21,496 nucleotides of DNA from contig JAAVHY010000029.1 of NCBI GenBank assembly GCA_014799485.1, forward strand, positions 1 through 21,496. Direction: 5' to 3'. The translations under genes were made by a program, and so were the position numbers. This DNA is from Clostridiales bacterium (GTDB lineage: Bacteria > Bacillota_A > Clostridia > Oscillospirales > Oscillospiraceae). Shown in pieces: positions 19,735 to 21,496 of this stretch. The first letter of the stretch is position 1. The number at the start of each line of letters is the position of its first letter. The notes under the pieces were generated by a model, which saw nothing but the letters and a program-made list of their open reading frames with translations, was not told where the DNA came from and did no database searches.

Positions 19735-21496
19735 GGCGCTTGCGCTCCTCCATGGCGGCCATCAGGGAGCGGATGCGGATCTTCACCGCACCCAGGTTGC
19801 TGATGTCATCGATCTTGAGCTGGGTGTAAAGTTTACCACCTTGCTCCAGGATGGAGCGCACCTCATCGCCGGTGATGGCGTCGGTGCCGCAGCCGAAGCT
19901 CACCAGCTGCACCAGCTGCATATCCGGCTGCTCGCAGACGTACCGGGCCGCGTTGTACATACGGGCCTGGAACGTCCACTGGTTGAGTACCTTCCGGGGG
20001 GCGTAGCCCTCGTGGAAGGCCACCGCGTCCTCGCTGACCAGCACAAAGCCAAAAGAGGTGATGAGGTCGTTGATGCCGTGGTTGATCTCCGGGTCAATGT
20101 GATAAGGGCGGCCCGCCAGCACAATGATGGGCAGGCCCTTTTCCCGGGCCTGGTCGATGTACTGCTGGCCGGTGCGGTGGAGATCTTCCTTGTAGCGGTC
20201 ATAGGCCTGATACGCCGCCCGGATGGCGTTGACGGCCTCCTTCCGGGGGATGCCGAAGGTGTCGGCGAACCACTGGGAGCCGATGCGCTCGTAGTCCTTT
20301 TGGCGGTGCAGTCCCGCGTAGGGGTTGAGGAAGCGGGTCTTTTTCAGATCCGGCATATTCGCCGCCAGCAGTTCGGGATAGTAGGCCACCACCGGGCAGT
20401 TATAGTTGTTGTCCGATGACTTTTCATCGAAATTGTAGGACATGCAGGGATAGAAAATGGCGTCCACCCCAGCTTCCACCAGCGCTTCCACGTGGCCGTG
20501 GAGCAGCTTGGCGGGGTAGCACACCGTATCCGAAGGAATGGTGCGCTGGCCTTTGATGTACAGCTTCCGGGAGGATTCGGGGGAGAGCACCACCTCAAAG
20601 TTCAGCCGGGTGAACAGCTCAAACCAGAAGGGGAGGTTTTCGTACATATTCAGCCCGAAGGGGATGCCGATGCGGCCCCGGGAGCCATTCCCGAAACCTT
20701 TACCCTCCATGGCGCGCAGCTTCTGGTATTTGTAGCGGTACAGGTCGGGCAGCTCCGTCTTTTCCTTGCCCAGAGGGCGGGAACAGCGGTTGCCTGAGAT
20801 GAACCGCCGCCCACCGTCAAAGGTGTTCACCGTGAGGGAGCAGTGGTTGGTACACAGGTTGCAGGTGACGGGTTTTGCGCTGTGGGAAAATGACTGTAAG
20901 GCAGATTCGCTTAACAGAGTAGAGCGCTCCAATTTCAGATCCCGGGCGGCCAGCGCCGCGCCGAAGGCCCCCATGATGCCCGCGATGGTGGGGCGGGTGA
21001 CCTCCCGGCCCAGCTCCTGCTCGAAGGCGCGCAGCACCGCGTCGTTGTGGAAGGTGCCGCCCTGCACCACGATGTGCCGGCCCAGGTCGTCGGCGCTGGC
21101 GGCGCGGATGACCTTGTAGATGGCGTTTTTCACAATGGAGATGGAAAGGCCCGCGCTGATATCCTCCACGCTGGCCCCGTCCTTCTGGGCCTGCTTGACG
21201 GAGGAGTTCATAAACACGGTGCACCGGGAGCCCAGGTTCACCGGCTTCTGGGTGAACAGGCCCAGCTTGGCAAAGTCTGCGATGTTATAGCCCAGCGCCT
21301 TGGCAAAGGTCTCGATAAAGGAGCCGCAGCCGGAGGAGCACGCCTCGTTGAGCATGATGGAGTCCACCGCGCCATTGCGGATCTTGAAGCACTTCATGTC
21401 CTGTCCGCCGATGTCGATGATGAAATCCACATCCGGGTTGAAGTGGGCGGCGGCGCGGTAGTGGGCCACCGTCTCCACCAGGCCCAGGTCACAGGA
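19724..21496 (-). CDS. Activase-type ATPase/DUF2229 protein of the 2-hydroxyacyl-CoA dehydratase activator family (partial)
   Basis: The gene runs off the right edge; 590 codons and the stop are visible, in frame to base 21496. The visible part starts within a BadF/BadG/BcrA/BcrD-type ATPase: IDIGGQDMK is the phosphate motif, NEACSSGCGSF (first Cys near 21340) and SRCTVF carry the cluster cysteines of HgdC-like activators, and VVQGGTFHNDAVLRAFE is the adenosine motif. Next comes CNLCTNHC (near 20863-20840), a likely Fe-S motif, then a DUF2229-like region with SDTVCYPAKL, FYPCMSYN and LAGRPYHIDPEINHG, and SFGCGTDA near the end. Such proteins use ATP to drive low-potential electrons into a dehydratase-like partner. 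The GTG at 21478 is internal; no start is visible. Confidence 0.88.
   Translation of the reverse strand, partial: SCDLGLVETVAHYRAAAHFNPDVDFIIDIGGQDMKCFKIRNGAVDSIMLNEACSSGCGSFIETFAKALGYNIADFAKLGLFTQKPVNLGSRCTVFMNSSVKQAQKDGASVEDISAGLSISIVKNAIYKVIRAASADDLGRHIVVQGGTFHNDAVLRAFEQELGREVTRPTIAGIMGAFGAALAARDLKLERSTLLSESALQSFSHSAKPVTCNLCTNHCSLTVNTFDGGRRFISGNRCSRPLGKEKTELPDLYRYKYQKLRAMEGKGFGNGSRGRIGIPFGLNMYENLPFWFELFTRLNFEVVLSPESSRKLYIKGQRTIPSDTVCYPAKLLHGHVEALVEAGVDAIFYPCMSYNFDEKSSDNNYNCPVVAYYPELLAANMPDLKKTRFLNPYAGLHRQKDYERIGSQWFADTFGIPRKEAVNAIRAAYQAYDRYKEDLHRTGQQYIDQAREKGLPIIVLAGRPYHIDPEINHGINDLITSFGFVLVSEDAVAFHEGYAPRKVLNQWTFQARMYNAARYVCEQPDMQLVQLVSFGCGTDAITGDEVRSILEQGGKLYTQLKIDDISNLGAVKIRIRSLMAAMEERKRHDN

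Noticed and set aside
19493..20419. Plus-strand open frame of 308 codons
   Set aside because: Antisense to the GNAT and activase genes, with no motif of its own.
1..21496. CRISPR arrays, tRNA or rRNA genes, insertion sequences, riboswitches
   Set aside because: No regularly spaced repeats, no transposase frame, no cloverleaf or rRNA sequence and no recognised riboswitch core were seen on reading; a dedicated search was not possible.

Overview
The window is a GC-rich, gene-dense chromosomal segment that looks like a spore-forming clostridium of the Oscillospiraceae type. Supporting signs are small coat-F-like spore coat genes, strong purine-rich ribosome binding sites with ATG or GTG starts, sigma-A-type promoters, many perfect hairpin terminators, NifS/NifU-type Fe-S assembly genes and radical 2-hydroxyacyl-CoA dehydratase-family genes. 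I see no rRNA, tRNA, insertion sequence, phage gene or CRISPR array. The species cannot be fixed from the sequence alone.

Layout, left to right. (1) 1-420: the end of one small coat protein gene and a complete CotF-like gene, closed by a terminator. (2) 425-4240: a peptide-stress style module on the plus strand. It holds an OmpR-type regulator, then after a gap with direct repeats a BcrA-like ABC ATPase with an E-loop, an ABC-2 permease, two tiny overlapping membrane ORFs and a short-sensor histidine kinase. (3) 4291-6801: a CtpE-like P-type cation ATPase, closed by a bidirectional terminator shared with (4), the convergent nifS-nifU pair (8477 to 6863, minus strand). (5) 8478-8799: a 322-base divergent control region with a near-consensus promoter on each strand and two ArgR-like boxes on the argG side. 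(6) 8800-11843: argG, argH and a stand-alone PAS protein in one operon. (7) 11944-13565: a sirtuin and a CPBP membrane protease, translationally coupled. (8) 13732-14891: a DUF2975 membrane protein, a small Xre-type regulator and a three-helix membrane protein. (9) 14973-15859: two small lipoproteins. (10) 15998-16771: uridine phosphorylase. (11) Minus strand, 17014 to 16790: a small Cys-rich protein. (12) Minus strand, from the right edge to 17105: activase/DUF2229 protein (cut by the window edge), GNAT, HgdB-like protein, GNAT.

How it works together. The regulator and kinase probably sense a cell-envelope peptide or its effect on the transporter, and drive the ABC genes through the direct repeats. 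ArgG and ArgH make the last two steps of arginine synthesis; the PAS protein joined to them by one base has no assigned role. The sirtuin/CPBP and DUF2975/Xre units look like small regulatory or envelope-stress modules. The minus-strand operon at the right is the split version of a large activase-dehydratase-like protein family, here with an acetyltransferase gene after each half.

The best candidates for something not yet described are the activase-GNAT-HgdB-GNAT operon, the overlapping micro-ORFs ahead of the histidine kinase, and the argGH-PAS coupling. None is shown to be a new system by sequence alone.
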